From Streptomyces sp. ISL-98 (lineage in GTDB: Bacteria; Actinomycetota; Actinomycetes; Streptomycetales; Streptomycetaceae): 64,000 nucleotides of DNA. The position numbers were made by a program, and so were the translations under genes. Shown in pieces: positions 40,976 through 52,911 of the stretch. Under the pieces are notes generated by a model. It had not been told where the DNA came from. It ran no database searches and saw nothing but the letters and a program-made list of their open reading frames with translations. Within the stretch, counting starts at the first letter, position 1. Each line of letters begins with the position of its first letter. The stretch lies in the NCBI RefSeq assembly GCF_018614055.1, contig NZ_JAGGPB010000021.1, positions 1 through 64,000 of the forward strand. The letters are read 5' to 3'.

Positions 40976-41368
40976 CAAGCAGCGCGCCGTGTGACGGGAG
41001 TCACCTCACGAGTTTTCGGAACCGGTGGACTTACACCCTCCCTACAACCGCTCAATTTAATATGTGCAATTGCACCCCCTCGCAGGGGGCATTCCGAGGC
41101 CGGGAGGGGGTCGCGGGCAAGGCACCCAAAAGGCGGCGGACAGCAGGTCAGAGCGGTCGCCGGGTCGCGTCGGGACGCGCCCGGCCGCCCGGGCGCAGGC
41201 ACAAAAAAGATCGCGCTGGACCCGGCGGAGTCCAGCGCGATCAACGACGCATCCGTCTAGCTTGAATGTGGCGCCTGTTGGGGCAGGCGCCTGTCGTGTG
41301 GTGCTCAGGTGGGCGATCCGAGTTGGGGGACCCGGAGAATGCCCGGCAATGCAGGGTTATGCGGTTGT
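40976..41368. other. Gap between DUF6274 and bldC with palindromes
   Basis: 390 bp without a convincing gene. It contains the 12-bp perfect palindrome GTGCAATTGCAC (41064-41075) in an AT-rich patch, a CCCCCT-CGC-AGGGGG hairpin (41076-41090) that may end the DUF6274 transcript, and the bldC terminator. The rest is featureless GC-rich sequence. Confidence 0.45.
41209..41242 (-). terminator. Terminator of bldC
   Basis: GATCGCGCTGGAC / GTCCAGCGCGATC, 13-bp perfect stem with 8-nt loop, followed on the minus strand by TTTTTTG. It lies about 127 nt after the bldC stop. Confidence 0.88.
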
Positions 41369-41575
41369 TCAGGCCTCGCTGCGCTGCTGCGGGATCCCCG
41401 CAAGCAGTGCGCGGACCTCTGCCTCGCGGTAACGCCGGTGTCCACCAAGAGTGCGGATGGACGTGAGCTTGCCAGCCTTGGCCCAGCGCGTAACCGTCTT
41501 CGGGTCCACGCGGAACATCGTGGCAACCTCAGCCGGGGTCAGCAGCGGCTCGGCGTCGGGGGTGCGAGCGGTCAT
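41369..41575 (-). CDS. bldC: Developmental regulator BldC (MerR-like single HTH)
   Basis: 68 residues, exactly the size of BldC. LLTPAEVATMFRVDPKTVTR plus WAKAGKLTSIRTLGGHRRYRE is the excisionase/MerR-type winged helix. BldC binds direct repeats head to tail and controls the timing of entry into development in Streptomyces. A 478-bp upstream region separates it from the next gene. Confidence 0.97.
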   Translation of the reverse strand: MTARTPDAEPLLTPAEVATMFRVDPKTVTRWAKAGKLTSIRTLGGHRRYREAEVRALLAGIPQQRSEA

Positions 41576-42053
41576 GAGCGGCCTCCTCGGGAGAACCGAA
41601 CCATCACGGTTCTTTCCTCTAAATTCTGCACCTTGACCCGCGTTGCCCGAAATGGCGGACGCGGGCCGAGTCGGTTATAGGACGAACGGCTTGTCCTCGG
41701 CACTACAACTACACCATCCGTCCAGCCACGTCGGCCAAACCGATGGAATTGCCCTCCCAGGTGTTCATCAGCGACGAAGCCGATGGACCATGCCATAGCG
41801 GACAGTCACGTCACAGTGACGATCAGTCACAGAGCGATCAGGAGCCACCAGACCCCCCATAGCGTGCAATGCTGAGCATTCCGCCCATAGTTGGACGGAA
41901 GGAGCCCTCGCCGGACTCCTTGTCCTATTTTGGCATGAGGGTAGGGGATGGGCGCAAGAGCCCGCTAAGTGCTGTCCGTCACGCTTGAGGGCAAAGGCCC
42001 GGATCAGGACCTACGTCCCGACCATTCGGCCCAGCCAGGCCCAGCCGTTCGGC
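41576..42053. other. bldC upstream regulatory region
   Basis: 478 bp with no supported gene. It is AT-richer than average. The 13-bp inverted repeat CGTCACAGTGACG lies at 41809-41821, flanked by further AGTCAC motifs (41804, 41825), a plausible multi-site operator. An AAGGAG/CTCCTT inverted pair lies near 41900. Confidence 0.5.
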
Positions 42054-42908
42054 TCAGTTCGCGAACTGGAGCTCGCGCACCGCACGCCACCGCTCGGTCA
42101 GCCGCCCGTACGCCTCACCGGCCGCCGCCGCGTCGTCGTCCCGCAGCGCCGCGATCCCCTCGGCCACATCCGCCGCAGAGACGTCCTGGGAAAGATGTGA
42201 ATCGGAAAGTACGTGGACAAGGCCCCCGTAGTCGAGCTCGACCAGTGAACGGGGGTGGAATTCCTCCAGCCAGCGCCCCACATCCACCAGGCCCGCGCTG
42301 AGCGGCTCCCTGGCCGTCGCGTCGAGATGCTCCCGCAGCGCCTTCAGTGCCCGCGCCACCCGCCGCCGCGCCTGCACCATGGGCGTCCGGTAGCGCAGTA
42401 CGGGCCCGGCATCCCCCTCGCCGGCCTTCACGTACTCCCGCTCGTCCCCCTCGAAGAGGGCGAACCAGCGCACCGGCACGTGCCACACCGAGCTCCTGAT
42501 CCACGGCCGCGCGTCCGGGTTGCGCTCCAGCCACCGCTCGAAGTCCGCGGAAGCCTGCCGGCGCACCAGGGGCGGCAGCGCCGCGTCCACCATCGGCTCC
42601 GGGTAGAGCTCCGGCAGCTCCTCCAGCGCCAGCCAGCCGCGCAGCCGGGTCCGCCAGGGGCAGACGCACACCACCTCGTCCACCTCGGCCACGAACGCGT
42701 CGCCGCTCTCGTGCACCGGTACGGGGACGGGCGGGACGGGCAGCAAGTCGGCCAGGGACCGCCTCAGTTCGTCCTGCGCGGTCGGCAGATCCTTGCGCCG
42801 GGCATAACTGGCCCAGTGGCTCCGCTCAGGTTCGGGGAAGGCCGCCAGCGGTTCGTACACCCGCAGATACGAGACGTACGGGACGATCACCGATGACGCC
42901 TGGGCCAC
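42054..42908 (-). CDS. Conserved hypothetical protein
   Basis: 284 residues, soluble, no signal peptide. VIVPYVSYLRVYEPLAAFPEPER at the N-terminus (two halves) and WFALFEGDEREY in the middle look conserved-protein-like, but no family is recognised. GTG start 42908 fixed by GAGGAG five bases upstream. Divergent from vdh. Composition is rich in Trp, Arg and acidic residues. Confidence 0.7.
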   Translation of the reverse strand: MAQASSVIVPYVSYLRVYEPLAAFPEPERSHWASYARRKDLPTAQDELRRSLADLLPVPPVPVPVHESGDAFVAEVDEVVCVCPWRTRLRGWLALEELPELYPEPMVDAALPPLVRRQASADFERWLERNPDARPWIRSSVWHVPVRWFALFEGDEREYVKAGEGDAGPVLRYRTPMVQARRRVARALKALREHLDATAREPLSAGLVDVGRWLEEFHPRSLVELDYGGLVHVLSDSHLSQDVSAADVAEGIAALRDDDAAAAGEAYGRLTERWRAVRELQFAN

Positions 42909-43114
42909 GCCTGCTCCTCGACTCGGACACTCGGACACTCTGACTCGGACGCCCGGACACTCCGAACGGAGACGAATCGTCCCACGCCTACTCCGCCAGG
43001 GGGTGATCCTGAACACTGCGGCCACCCGGGGCCCCGCCAGGTCTTACTCTCTTGCCCATCGGCCCTCCCCACCCGTAGGAGGGCATCGCCGCCTCGTACT
43101 TGGGAGTCACCACC

Positions 43115-44197
43115 GTGACCGACGCAACCGACGGCGTCCTGCACACCCTGTTCCGATCGGAACAGGGCGGCCACGAGCAAGTCGTGCTGTGCCAGGACCG
43201 TGCCACCGGCCTCAAAGCCGTCATCGCCATCCACTCCACCGCTCTGGGCCCGGCCCTCGGCGGCACGCGCTTCTACCCGTACGCGACCGAGGAAGAGGCC
43301 GTCGCCGACGCGCTGAACCTCTCGCGCGGCATGTCGTACAAGAACGCCATGGCCGGTCTCGACCACGGCGGCGGCAAGGCCGTGATCATCGGCGACCCGG
43401 AGAAGATCAAGACGGAGGAACTACTGCTGGCCTATGGCCGGTTCGTGGCCTCCCTGGGCGGCCGTTATGTCACGGCTTGCGACGTCGGCACGTACGTCGC
43501 GGACATGGACATCGTGGCGCGCGAGTGCCAGTGGACGACGGGCCGCTCCCCCGAGAACGGCGGCGCCGGCGACTCGTCCGTCCTGACCGCCTTCGGCGTC
43601 TTCCAGGGCATGCGGGCCTCGGCCCAGCACCTGTGGGGCGACCCGACGCTGCGCGGCCGCAAGGTCGGCGTCGCAGGTGTGGGCAAGGTCGGGCACCACC
43701 TCGTCGAGCACCTCCTGCAGGACGGTGCGGAGGTCGTGATCACGGACGTACGGGAAGAGTCGGTACGCCGCGTCACAGAGCGGCACCCGCAGGTGACCGT
43801 GGTCGCCGACACCGAGGCGCTGATCCGCGTCGAGGGCCTGGACATCTACGCTCCGTGCGCGCTCGGCGGTGCGCTGAACGACGCGAGCGTGCCCGTGCTC
43901 ACGGCGAAGGTGGTGTGCGGCGCGGCCAACAACCAGCTCGCCCACCCGGGCGTCGAGAAGGATCTCGCTGACCGCGGCATCCTGTACGCGCCCGACTACG
44001 TGGTGAATGCGGGCGGCGTGATCCAGGTCGCCGACGAGCTGCACGGCTTCGACTTCGACCGGTGCAAGACGAAGGCCGCGAAGATCTTCGACACCACGCT
44101 GGCGATATTCGCACGTGCGAAGACGGACGGCATTCCGCCGGCCGCGGCGGCGGACAGAATCGCCGAGCAGCGGATGGCGGAGGCACGCCGCCGCTGA
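43115..44197 (+). CDS. vdh: Valine (branched-chain amino acid) dehydrogenase
   Basis: 360 residues. NAD-dependent oxidative deamination of valine, leucine and isoleucine, supplying branched precursors for fatty acids and polyketides. The substrate site has [13 protein letters not shown] with the catalytic Lys, the NAD fold [16 protein letters not shown], and [13 protein letters not shown] 43115 matches the known Vdh N-terminus ([13 protein letters not shown]) and has GGGAG upstream; TTG 43100 is less likely. Confidence 0.95.
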   Translation: MTDATDGVLHTLFRSEQGGHEQVVLCQDRATGLKAVIAIHSTALGPALGGTRFYPYATEEEAVADALNLSRGMSYKNAMAGLDHGGGKAVIIGDPEKIKTEELLLAYGRFVASLGGRYVTACDVGTYVADMDIVARECQWTTGRSPENGGAGDSSVLTAFGVFQGMRASAQHLWGDPTLRGRKVGVAGVGKVGHHLVEHLLQDGAEVVITDVREESVRRVTERHPQVTVVADTEALIRVEGLDIYAPCALGGALNDASVPVLTAKVVCGAANNQLAHPGVEKDLADRGILYAPDYVVNAGGVIQVADELHGFDFDRCKTKAAKIFDTTLAIFARAKTDGIPPAAAADRIAEQRMAEARRR

Positions 44198-44497
44198 CCC
44201 TGCCGGGGTCCCGCCGGGGCCCTTGAGGGGTTCGGCCCGCCGTCGGCGAGACATGACTCACCCCCGTCGGCGGGTCGGCCCTCAGGAAGAGGTTAAAATC
44301 GCAGTTGACCAGCGAGGACGGGGCTTCTCGCGGGTTCTGTAACGAGGCGTTGCATGCGGGCGGCGTACCGTATGGCCGCGGAAGCAGGTACCGTTGATGC
44401 CCTACGGACCGGTCTCTCCAAGGGGAGCCCGTTCCGAATCATGAACGCGTGTCAAGACTCTGGGGCCGTCGAGCCCCGTCACCGAGGGGGTCGAGCC
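44198..44497. other. vdh / DUF3073 intergenic region
   Basis: 300 bp. It contains an inverted C/G-rich patch after vdh and the promoter/leader of the DUF3073 gene; GTTAAAAT (44292-44299) is the most AT-rich patch. No additional gene supported. Confidence 0.4.
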
Positions 44498-44749
44498 ATG
44501 GGGCGCGGCCGGGCAAAGGCCAAGCAGACTAAGGTCGCCCGCCAGCTGAAGTACAGCAGCGGCGGGACTGACCTGTCGCGTCTGGCCAACGAGCTGGGCG
44601 CTTCGACTTCGCAACAGCCGCCTAATGGCGAGCCGTTCGAGGACGACGACGAGGAAGACGACCCGTACGCACAGTACGCGGCTCAGTACAACGATGACGG
44701 GGACGAGGACGAAGAGTCCGGTCCTTCGGCACATCGTCGCGGCGCTTGA
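44498..44749 (+). CDS. DUF3073 protein
   Basis: 83 residues. MGRGRAKAKQTKVARQLKYS is the invariant start of the family, followed by an acidic tail (DDDEEDDPYAQYAAQYNDD). Highly conserved in actinobacteria, function unknown; the basic head and acidic tail suggest a nucleic-acid or ribosome contact. Ribosome site GAGGGGG upstream. Confidence 0.93.
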   Translation: MGRGRAKAKQTKVARQLKYSSGGTDLSRLANELGASTSQQPPNGEPFEDDDEEDDPYAQYAAQYNDDGDEDEESGPSAHRRGA

Positions 44750-44781
44750 CGCCCGTACGCCTCGAAAGCATGACCACACCG

Positions 44782-44814
44782 ACCCGGTCCTGGGGCCTAG
44801 GCCCCGGACCGGGT
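44782..44814. terminator. Bidirectional terminator between DUF3073 and purM
   Basis: ACCCGGTCC-T-GGGGCC / GGCCCC-GGACCGGGT around TA, with a single bulged T. It serves two convergent genes. Confidence 0.85.
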
Positions 44815-44833
44815 TCTGTGCTCCCCCGGGTGA

Positions 44834-45934
44834 CTACTTTGCGTAGTCGCCCGTAAGCGTCGCGCCCGTGGCGTTGTCGCCGCGCTCGGTGATTTCTCCC
44901 GCGACCCAGGCGTCGACGCCCCGGTCGGCGAGTGTCGCGAGCGCCACATCCACGGACTCCTCCGGGACGACGGCGATCATGCCGACGCCCATGTTGAGGG
45001 TCTTCTCCAGTTCGAGCCGCTCGACCTGACCGGCCTTGCCGACGAGGTCGAAGACCGCGCCGGGCGTCCAGGTGGAGCGGTCGACCGTGGCGTGCAGGTG
45101 GTCCGGGATCACACGGGCCAGGTTGTTCGCAAGGCCGCCGCCCGTGATGTGGCTGAAAGCGTGCACCTTGGCGGTGCGGGTGAGGGCCAGGCAGTCCAGC
45201 GAGTAGATCTTGGTGGGCTCCAGCAGCTCCTCGCCGAGCGTGCGGCCGAACTCCTCGACCTCACGGTCCAGCGACCAGCCGGCGCGGTCGAAGACCACGT
45301 GCCGGACGAGCGAGTACCCGTTCGAGTGAAGACCGGAGGACGCCATGGCGATCACCGTGTCACCCGTACGGATACGGTCCGCGCCCAGCAGCTGGTCGTA
45401 CTCCACCACGCCCGTACCGGCGCCTGCGACGTCGAAGTCGTCCTCGCCGAGCAGGCCGGGGTGCTCGGCGGTCTCGCCGCCGACGAGGGCGCAGCCCGCG
45501 AGGACACAGCCCTCGGCGATGCCCTTGACGATGGCCGCGACACGCTCGGGATGCACCTTGCCGACACAGATGTAGTCGGTCATGAAGAGCGGCTCGGCGC
45601 CGCAGACGACCAGGTCGTCGACGACCATGCCGACGAGGTCGTGGCCGATCGTGTCGTACACGCCCATCTTGCGGGCGAGGTCGACCTTCGTACCGACGCC
45701 GTCGGTGGCGGAGGCGAGCAGCGGGCGCTCGTAGCGCTTGAGGGCGGAGGCGTCGAAGAGTCCGGCGAAGCCGCCAAGGCCGCCAAGGCCCGCGACTTCA
45801 GCGCGCTTCGTCTTCTTCACCCACTCCTTCATCAGCTCTACGGCACGGTCGCCGGCTTCGATGTCGACGCCCGCGGCCGCGTAGCTGGCACCGGTGCCCG
45901 CGTGCGGAGCACGCCCAGAAGATTCAGCAGACAT
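44834..45934 (-). CDS. purM: Phosphoribosylformylglycinamidine cyclo-ligase (AIR synthetase)
   Basis: 366 residues. Fifth step of purine synthesis: FGAM plus ATP to AIR. Family motifs: YAAAGVDIEAGDRAVELMK, SATDGVGTKVDLA, GMVVDDLVVCGAEPLF, CALVGGETAEHPG, SSGLHSNGYSLVR. It follows purF by 34 bp on the same strand, so the two form an operon. Confidence 0.97.
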   Translation of the reverse strand: MSAESSGRAPHAGTGASYAAAGVDIEAGDRAVELMKEWVKKTKRAEVAGLGGLGGFAGLFDASALKRYERPLLASATDGVGTKVDLARKMGVYDTIGHDLVGMVVDDLVVCGAEPLFMTDYICVGKVHPERVAAIVKGIAEGCVLAGCALVGGETAEHPGLLGEDDFDVAGAGTGVVEYDQLLGADRIRTGDTVIAMASSGLHSNGYSLVRHVVFDRAGWSLDREVEEFGRTLGEELLEPTKIYSLDCLALTRTAKVHAFSHITGGGLANNLARVIPDHLHATVDRSTWTPGAVFDLVGKAGQVERLELEKTLNMGVGMIAVVPEESVDVALATLADRGVDAWVAGEITERGDNATGATLTGDYAK

Positions 45935-45968
45935 TGCTGGGAACTTTCGTGTCGTTCAACAGGGAGCG

Positions 45969-47495
45969 TTACGGGCGACGGAGCGCTTCGGCGGCCGCGG
46001 TGTTCGCCGGACCGGCCGCGAGCTCGGACTCCAGGAGCTGCTTGCCGAGCAGCTCGGGGTCGGGGAGCTCCATCGGGTACTCACCGTCGAAGCAGGCGCG
46101 GCAGAGGTTCGCCTTGGGGATGGTGGTCGACTCGATCATCCCGTCGATGGAGATGTACGAGAGCGAGTCGGCGCCCAGCGACTTGCCGATCTCTTCGATC
46201 GTCATGCCGTTCGCGATGAGCTCGGCGCGGGTCGCGAAGTCGATACCGAAGAAGCAGGGCCACTTCACCGGCGGGGACGAGATCCGGATGTGGATCTCGG
46301 CGGCGCCGGCCTCGCGGAGCATCTTGACCAGGGCGCGCTGGGTGTTGCCGCGGACGATCGAGTCGTCGACGACCACCAGGCGCTTGCCGCGGATGACTTC
46401 CTTGAGCGGGTTGAGCTTCAGACGGATGCCGAGCTGGCGGATCGTCTGGGACGGCTGGATGAAGGTCCGGCCGACGTAGGCGTTCTTGACGAGGCCGGAA
46501 CCGTACGGAATTCCGCTGGCTTCCGCGTAGCCGATGGCCGCGGGGGTGCCTGATTCCGGCGTTGCTATGACCAGGTCGGCTTCGACCGGGGCTTCCTTGG
46601 CCAGTTTCCGGCCCATCTCCACACGCGAGAGATAGACGTTGCGGCCGGCGATGTCGGTGTCCGGGCGGGCCAGGTAGACGTACTCGAAGACACAGCCCTT
46701 GGGCTTCGCTTCCGCGAATCGGGACGTACGGAGCCCGTTCTCGTCGATGGCGATCATCTCGCCCGGCTCGACCTCGCGGGCGTACGCGGCGCCGCAGATG
46801 TCGAGGGCGGCGGACTCGGAGGCCACCACCCAGCCGCGCTCCAGCCGGCCGAGGACCAGCGGGCGGATGCCCTGCGGGTCGCGGGCGGCGTAGAGCGTGC
46901 CCTCGTCCATGAAGACGAGGGAGAAGGCGCCCATCACGTCCGGGAGAACCTTTGCGGCGGCTTCCTCAATGGTGAGGGGCTTGCCGTCGTCGTCCGTCTG
47001 GCCGGCCAGCAGAGCTGTGACCAGGTCGGTGTCGTTGGTCGCGGCGACCTGCGTCGCGCGGCCGTTCTCCTTGGGCAGCTTGGCGACCATCTCGGCGAGC
47101 TGCGCCGTGTTGACCAGGTTGCCGTTGTGACCCAGGGCGATCGATCCGTGCGCGGTGGCACGGAAGGTCGGCTGTGCGTTCTCCCACACCGAGGCTCCGG
47201 TGGTGGAGTAGCGGGCATGGCCCACCGCGATATGGCCCTGGAGGGAGCCGAGAGAGGTTTCGTCGAAGACTTGCGAGACCAGTCCCATGTCCTTGAAGAC
47301 GAGGATCTGGGACCCGTTGCTCACTGCGATGCCCGCGGACTCTTGTCCACGGTGCTGCAGGGCATACAGTCCGAAATAGGTGAGCTTGGCGACCTCTTCG
47401 CCGGGAGCCCAGACACCGAAGACGCCGCAAGCGTCCTGGGGGCCTTTCTCACCGGGGAGCAGGTCGTGGTTGAGTCGTCCATCACCACGAGGCAC
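45969..47495 (-). CDS. purF: Amidophosphoribosyltransferase
   Basis: 508 residues. First committed purine step, PRPP plus glutamine to phosphoribosylamine. The Ntn-hydrolase Cys is in GPQDACGVFGVW after a propeptide of about 22 residues. The PRPP loop is VVVDDSIVRGNTQ; the C-terminal half has NLCRACFDGEYP, cysteines consistent with a 4Fe-4S-type PurF. GTG start with TACACT 7 nt upstream and no ribosome site, suggesting a leaderless mRNA. Confidence 0.96.
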   Translation of the reverse strand: MPRGDGRLNHDLLPGEKGPQDACGVFGVWAPGEEVAKLTYFGLYALQHRGQESAGIAVSNGSQILVFKDMGLVSQVFDETSLGSLQGHIAVGHARYSTTGASVWENAQPTFRATAHGSIALGHNGNLVNTAQLAEMVAKLPKENGRATQVAATNDTDLVTALLAGQTDDDGKPLTIEEAAAKVLPDVMGAFSLVFMDEGTLYAARDPQGIRPLVLGRLERGWVVASESAALDICGAAYAREVEPGEMIAIDENGLRTSRFAEAKPKGCVFEYVYLARPDTDIAGRNVYLSRVEMGRKLAKEAPVEADLVIATPESGTPAAIGYAEASGIPYGSGLVKNAYVGRTFIQPSQTIRQLGIRLKLNPLKEVIRGKRLVVVDDSIVRGNTQRALVKMLREAGAAEIHIRISSPPVKWPCFFGIDFATRAELIANGMTIEEIGKSLGADSLSYISIDGMIESTTIPKANLCRACFDGEYPMELPDPELLGKQLLESELAAGPANTAAAEALRRP

Positions 47496-47722
47496 GCCAC
47501 CGAGTGTAGGCGAGATCGACCACTGGTCCGAATTGGGGATGGCGTCGGGGGCCGGGCGGAGTGCGTCGGCGGGTGACGAGCGGTGTCCGCGTTGACGTCC
47601 GGACGCGATTCGGGTGTCCAGGGCGGTGTCCACGGACCGGGACGGTCGCGGCGGACGTCGTGCTTTTCGGCCGGGTCCGCCGCCGCTTCCGCTTCGCTTG
47701 TGCCTCCGCTTCCGCCTTGCCG

Positions 47723-48577
47723 CTACTTGGCGCGAGCGTCCAGGCCGTTGCCGTCCTCTGCGGTGAGGGTCAGGGTGCGGTCGCGCAGCTCATACTTCAC
47801 CTCGCCGTCGAGGATCTTGAGCAGCGCCCGCTCGGTCTCCATGATCTTGGGCGGGCACATCTTCCTGGTCGTGGCGATCTTGGAGAAGGTGAGCGTGGAG
47901 CCGGAGACCTTCGCCTGGCCCGTGACGTTGTTGCAGCCGAGGTTGCCGCCCACGGAGCCGTCCTTGCCGAAGACGAGGTTCGCCTTGCCCGCCACGTCCT
48001 TGGGCAGCGACGTGGCGGTGTCGCCGTCGAGCAGCGACTCCACACGCCACTTGGTGCCGACCAGCGGGGCGGCGGCGTCCGGCTTCTCGGCGGTGAGGGC
48101 GATCGTGTCGCCCTTGGTCGTGGTCAGCGTCAGTTTGTCGTCCGTGACCTTGGCCTTCAGGGCGCCGCGGAAGGTGCGCTGGAGGTTCTCCTCGAACTTC
48201 TGGATGTCCTTCGCGCAGGCCATCTCGGTGGTCTGGCCGGGGCCCACGGTGATCGTGTCGCCCGTGACGTCCACGTCGGCGCCGAACTGGTTGCAGCCGG
48301 AGTTGCCGGACGCGCGGGCCTTGCCGTTGCCCTTGCCGTTGTCCCCGTCCTCGTCGATACGGACCGTGGTGCCCTTCGGGGCTGCCAGCTTCTTGCCGTC
48401 CACGGTCACGCTGTCGACGGTCCAGTCGACCCCGGCGACCTGGAGGTCCGGCTTTACGGTGCCGTCGCCTCCGGCGTCCGAACCGGACTCCGTGCCGCAG
48501 GCGGCCAGGGCGAAGAGGGCCAGGGCGGTGAGGGTGGCGGTGCGGTGCGGGTGGGGGTGGGTTCGCGACGTATCCAT
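47723..48577 (-). CDS. Lipoprotein with two META/HslJ-type domains
   Basis: 284 residues. Signal with lipobox LAAC (ALALFALAACG, Cys about 27). Two repeated beta domains: about 45-160 and 172-280, each with a GCN or CNQF turn (SGNSGCNQFGADV; GGNLGCNNVTGQA) and a Cys about 40 residues later (MACAKDIQ; KMCPPKIM), possibly disulfides. META domains are linked to outer-surface stress proteins. Appears monocistronic. Confidence 0.85.
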   Translation of the reverse strand: MDTSRTHPHPHRTATLTALALFALAACGTESGSDAGGDGTVKPDLQVAGVDWTVDSVTVDGKKLAAPKGTTVRIDEDGDNGKGNGKARASGNSGCNQFGADVDVTGDTITVGPGQTTEMACAKDIQKFEENLQRTFRGALKAKVTDDKLTLTTTKGDTIALTAEKPDAAAPLVGTKWRVESLLDGDTATSLPKDVAGKANLVFGKDGSVGGNLGCNNVTGQAKVSGSTLTFSKIATTRKMCPPKIMETERALLKILDGEVKYELRDRTLTLTAEDGNGLDARAK

Positions 48578-48627
48578 GGCGATGTGACGGGGCGAGTGGG
48601 GTTTCTGGTTCCAGCGGAACTTTTTCC

Positions 48628-49419
48628 CTACCCAAGGACCGGCAGCAGCTCCGACAGGTCAGACCGCTCGCCGCTCGCGCTGACCTGCGCATTTTCCAGG
48701 GCCGCGCTCCACTCCATCCGCCCCGTGGCCAGGCGGATCCACGTAAGCGGGTCGGTTTCGACCACGTTGGGCGGGGTGCCGCGCGTGTGCCGGGGGCCTT
48801 CCACGCACTGCACGACCGCGTACGGCGGAACGCGGACCTCGACCGAGCCGCCGGGTGCTTTCACGGCGAGGGCGTCGGCGAGGAGGCGGGTACAGGCGGC
48901 GAGCGCGTGCTTGTCGTACGGGATGCCGAGACCGGTCGCATCGTTCAAGTCGTCGGTGTGGACGATGAGTTCGACGGTACGGGTGACGAGGAAGTCGCCG
49001 AGCCGCATGCCGCCGAAGCGTGACGGCACCAGGCGCTCGTCCGAAGTGCCGGGCAGGGCCTCCTGGATGGCTGCGTCGGTCCGCGCGAACAGTTCGCCGG
49101 GCTCGGCGCTCGCCGCGATCGCCCTGGTGTCCTCGTCGACCTGCCCGGCGGCGATGACTGTTGCGAACGGCCAGTCCAGCAGGGCGACTTCGCGCCTGAC
49201 GGGCTCGGGCATGGCGAGGTAACGGGAGACGGTTCCCATGACCATGGCGATGTGGGCGGCGAGATCCCGCACGGTCCAGTCGCCGAGACGGGTGGGCTCT
49301 TCCAGCTGCTCGGGCGTGAGGGTGAGCACGGCGGCGCGTACGTGCTCGAACTGCGCGAGTACGGCGGCCCGGGTCTTGGCGGAGTCGTAGCTGCGGGTGC
49401 GCTTCTTGGCCGGTGGCAT
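48628..49419 (-). CDS. Maleylpyruvate-isomerase-family (DinB-like) protein
   Basis: 263 residues from ATG 49419. The N-terminal four-helix bundle carries LGDWTVRDLAAHIAMVM with a metal-type His and HTDD later (ELIVHTDDLNDATG), the pattern of mycothiol-dependent MDMPI_N proteins. The C-terminal about 90 residues resemble SCP2-like lipid-binding folds. An earlier ATG (49464) is possible, but TACCCT lies 6 nt before 49419, fitting a leaderless transcript. Confidence 0.82.
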   Translation of the reverse strand: MPPAKKRTRSYDSAKTRAAVLAQFEHVRAAVLTLTPEQLEEPTRLGDWTVRDLAAHIAMVMGTVSRYLAMPEPVRREVALLDWPFATVIAAGQVDEDTRAIAASAEPGELFARTDAAIQEALPGTSDERLVPSRFGGMRLGDFLVTRTVELIVHTDDLNDATGLGIPYDKHALAACTRLLADALAVKAPGGSVEVRVPPYAVVQCVEGPRHTRGTPPNVVETDPLTWIRLATGRMEWSAALENAQVSASGERSDLSELLPVLG

Positions 49420-49494
49420 GGGGGCGAGGGTAGTCGGAGACTGGAGAGGCAGGGTTTCCAGCACACCTACGGGTACGAGAGGGGTCGATCAGTC

Positions 49495-49899
49495 ATGGCC
49501 GAGCACCCTGACAGCGCCTTGGTTCGCCGGGGTTACGAAGCGTTCACCACGGGAGACATGGACACCGTCGCCTCCCTGCTGACTGCGGACTGTACTCACC
49601 ACGTGCCCGGCGAGAACCAGATGTCCGGGCACTTCAAGGGCCGGGACAACGTCATGGCCATGTACGGGAAGCTGTTCGAGCTCACCAACGGCACCTTCCG
49701 CGTTGAGCTGGACGGCATCTACGCGGACGGCCGGGGACATGTCATGTCCACCCACAAGTGGTACGCCGACCACGGTGATCGGGGCATCGAGATGAGAGGC
49801 GGGCTCTTCTTCACCATCGTCGGGGGCAAGATCACCGACATCGACGAATGCATGGAGGACATCGACGAGTCGGACGCCTTCTGGGGCACGGCCACCTAG
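49495..49899 (+). CDS. SnoaL-like/NTF2-fold protein
   Basis: 134 residues. VRRGYEAFTTGDMDTVASLL, then HHVPGENQMSGHFKGRDNVM and the final EDIDESDAFWG are typical of ketosteroid-isomerase-like SnoaL proteins. Probably a small enzyme or ligand-binding protein. GAGAGGGG lies 11 bases upstream. It is divergent from the MDMPI gene and convergent with purL. Confidence 0.85.
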   Translation: MAEHPDSALVRRGYEAFTTGDMDTVASLLTADCTHHVPGENQMSGHFKGRDNVMAMYGKLFELTNGTFRVELDGIYADGRGHVMSTHKWYADHGDRGIEMRGGLFFTIVGGKITDIDECMEDIDESDAFWGTAT

Positions 49900-49960
49900 G
49901 GGGTGCCACGGAGCCCCCACCCGGACCAGGTCCGGACGGGGGCTGCCGCAGAGCTGTGCG

Positions 49961-52206
<2,246 letters not shown>

Positions 52207-52210
<4 letters not shown>

Positions 52211-52911
52211 GCGTTGACCAGCTTCTTCAGGATCGAGGTGAAGAATCCGAGGCCGTCGGTACGTCCCGTGCCGACCAGCGGCTCCACGGCGTGCTCCGGG
52301 TGCGGCATCAGGCCGACGACATTGCCCGCGGCGTTGGTGATGCCGGCGATGTCGCGGAGCGAGCCGTTCGGGTTTCCGTATCCGTCAGCGGCTGCGCCGC
52401 GGGCCAGATAGCGGAAGGCGACGCGGCCCTCCGCCTCCAGCTCGTCGAGCACGCGCTCGTCGGCGACGTAACGGCCGTCCATGTTCTTGAGCGGGATCCG
52501 GATCTCCTGCCCGGCGGTGTAGTCCGCCGTCCAGGCCGTCTCGCTCGTCTCGACGCGCAGCCTCTGCTCGCGGCAGATGAAGTGCAGGTGGTTGTTCTGC
52601 AGCATCGCGCCGGGGAGCAGGTGGGCCTCGGTGAGGATCTGGAAGCCGTTGCAGATACCGAGGACGGGCAGGCCCGCCTTCGCCTGCTCGATGATGGTCT
52701 CCATCACCGGCGAGAAGCGGGAGATGGCGCCCGCCCGCAGGTAGTCGCCGTAGGAGAAGCCGCCCGCGAGGACGACCGCGTCGACCTGCTTGAGGTCCTT
52801 GTCGCGGTGCCACAGCGAGACCGGCTCGGCGCCCGCGATCCGGACGGCCCGCAGGCTGTCCTGGTCGTCGAGCGTTCCAGGAAAGGTGACGACTCCGATA
52901 CGAGCGGTCAC
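52207..52911 (-). CDS. purQ: FGAM synthase, glutaminase subunit
   Basis: 234 residues, class I glutamine amidotransferase. Nucleophile Cys in LGICNGFQ (about 87), catalytic His/Glu in [11 protein letters not shown]. Supplies ammonia to PurL. Overlaps purS and purL by 4 nt each. A polar segment ([15 protein letters not shown]) may be slightly longer than usual. Confidence 0.97.

Noticed and set aside
41572..41796. 74-codon frame upstream of bldC
   Set aside because: No ribosome site, overlaps the bldC start and lacks any recognised pattern; treated as regulatory DNA.
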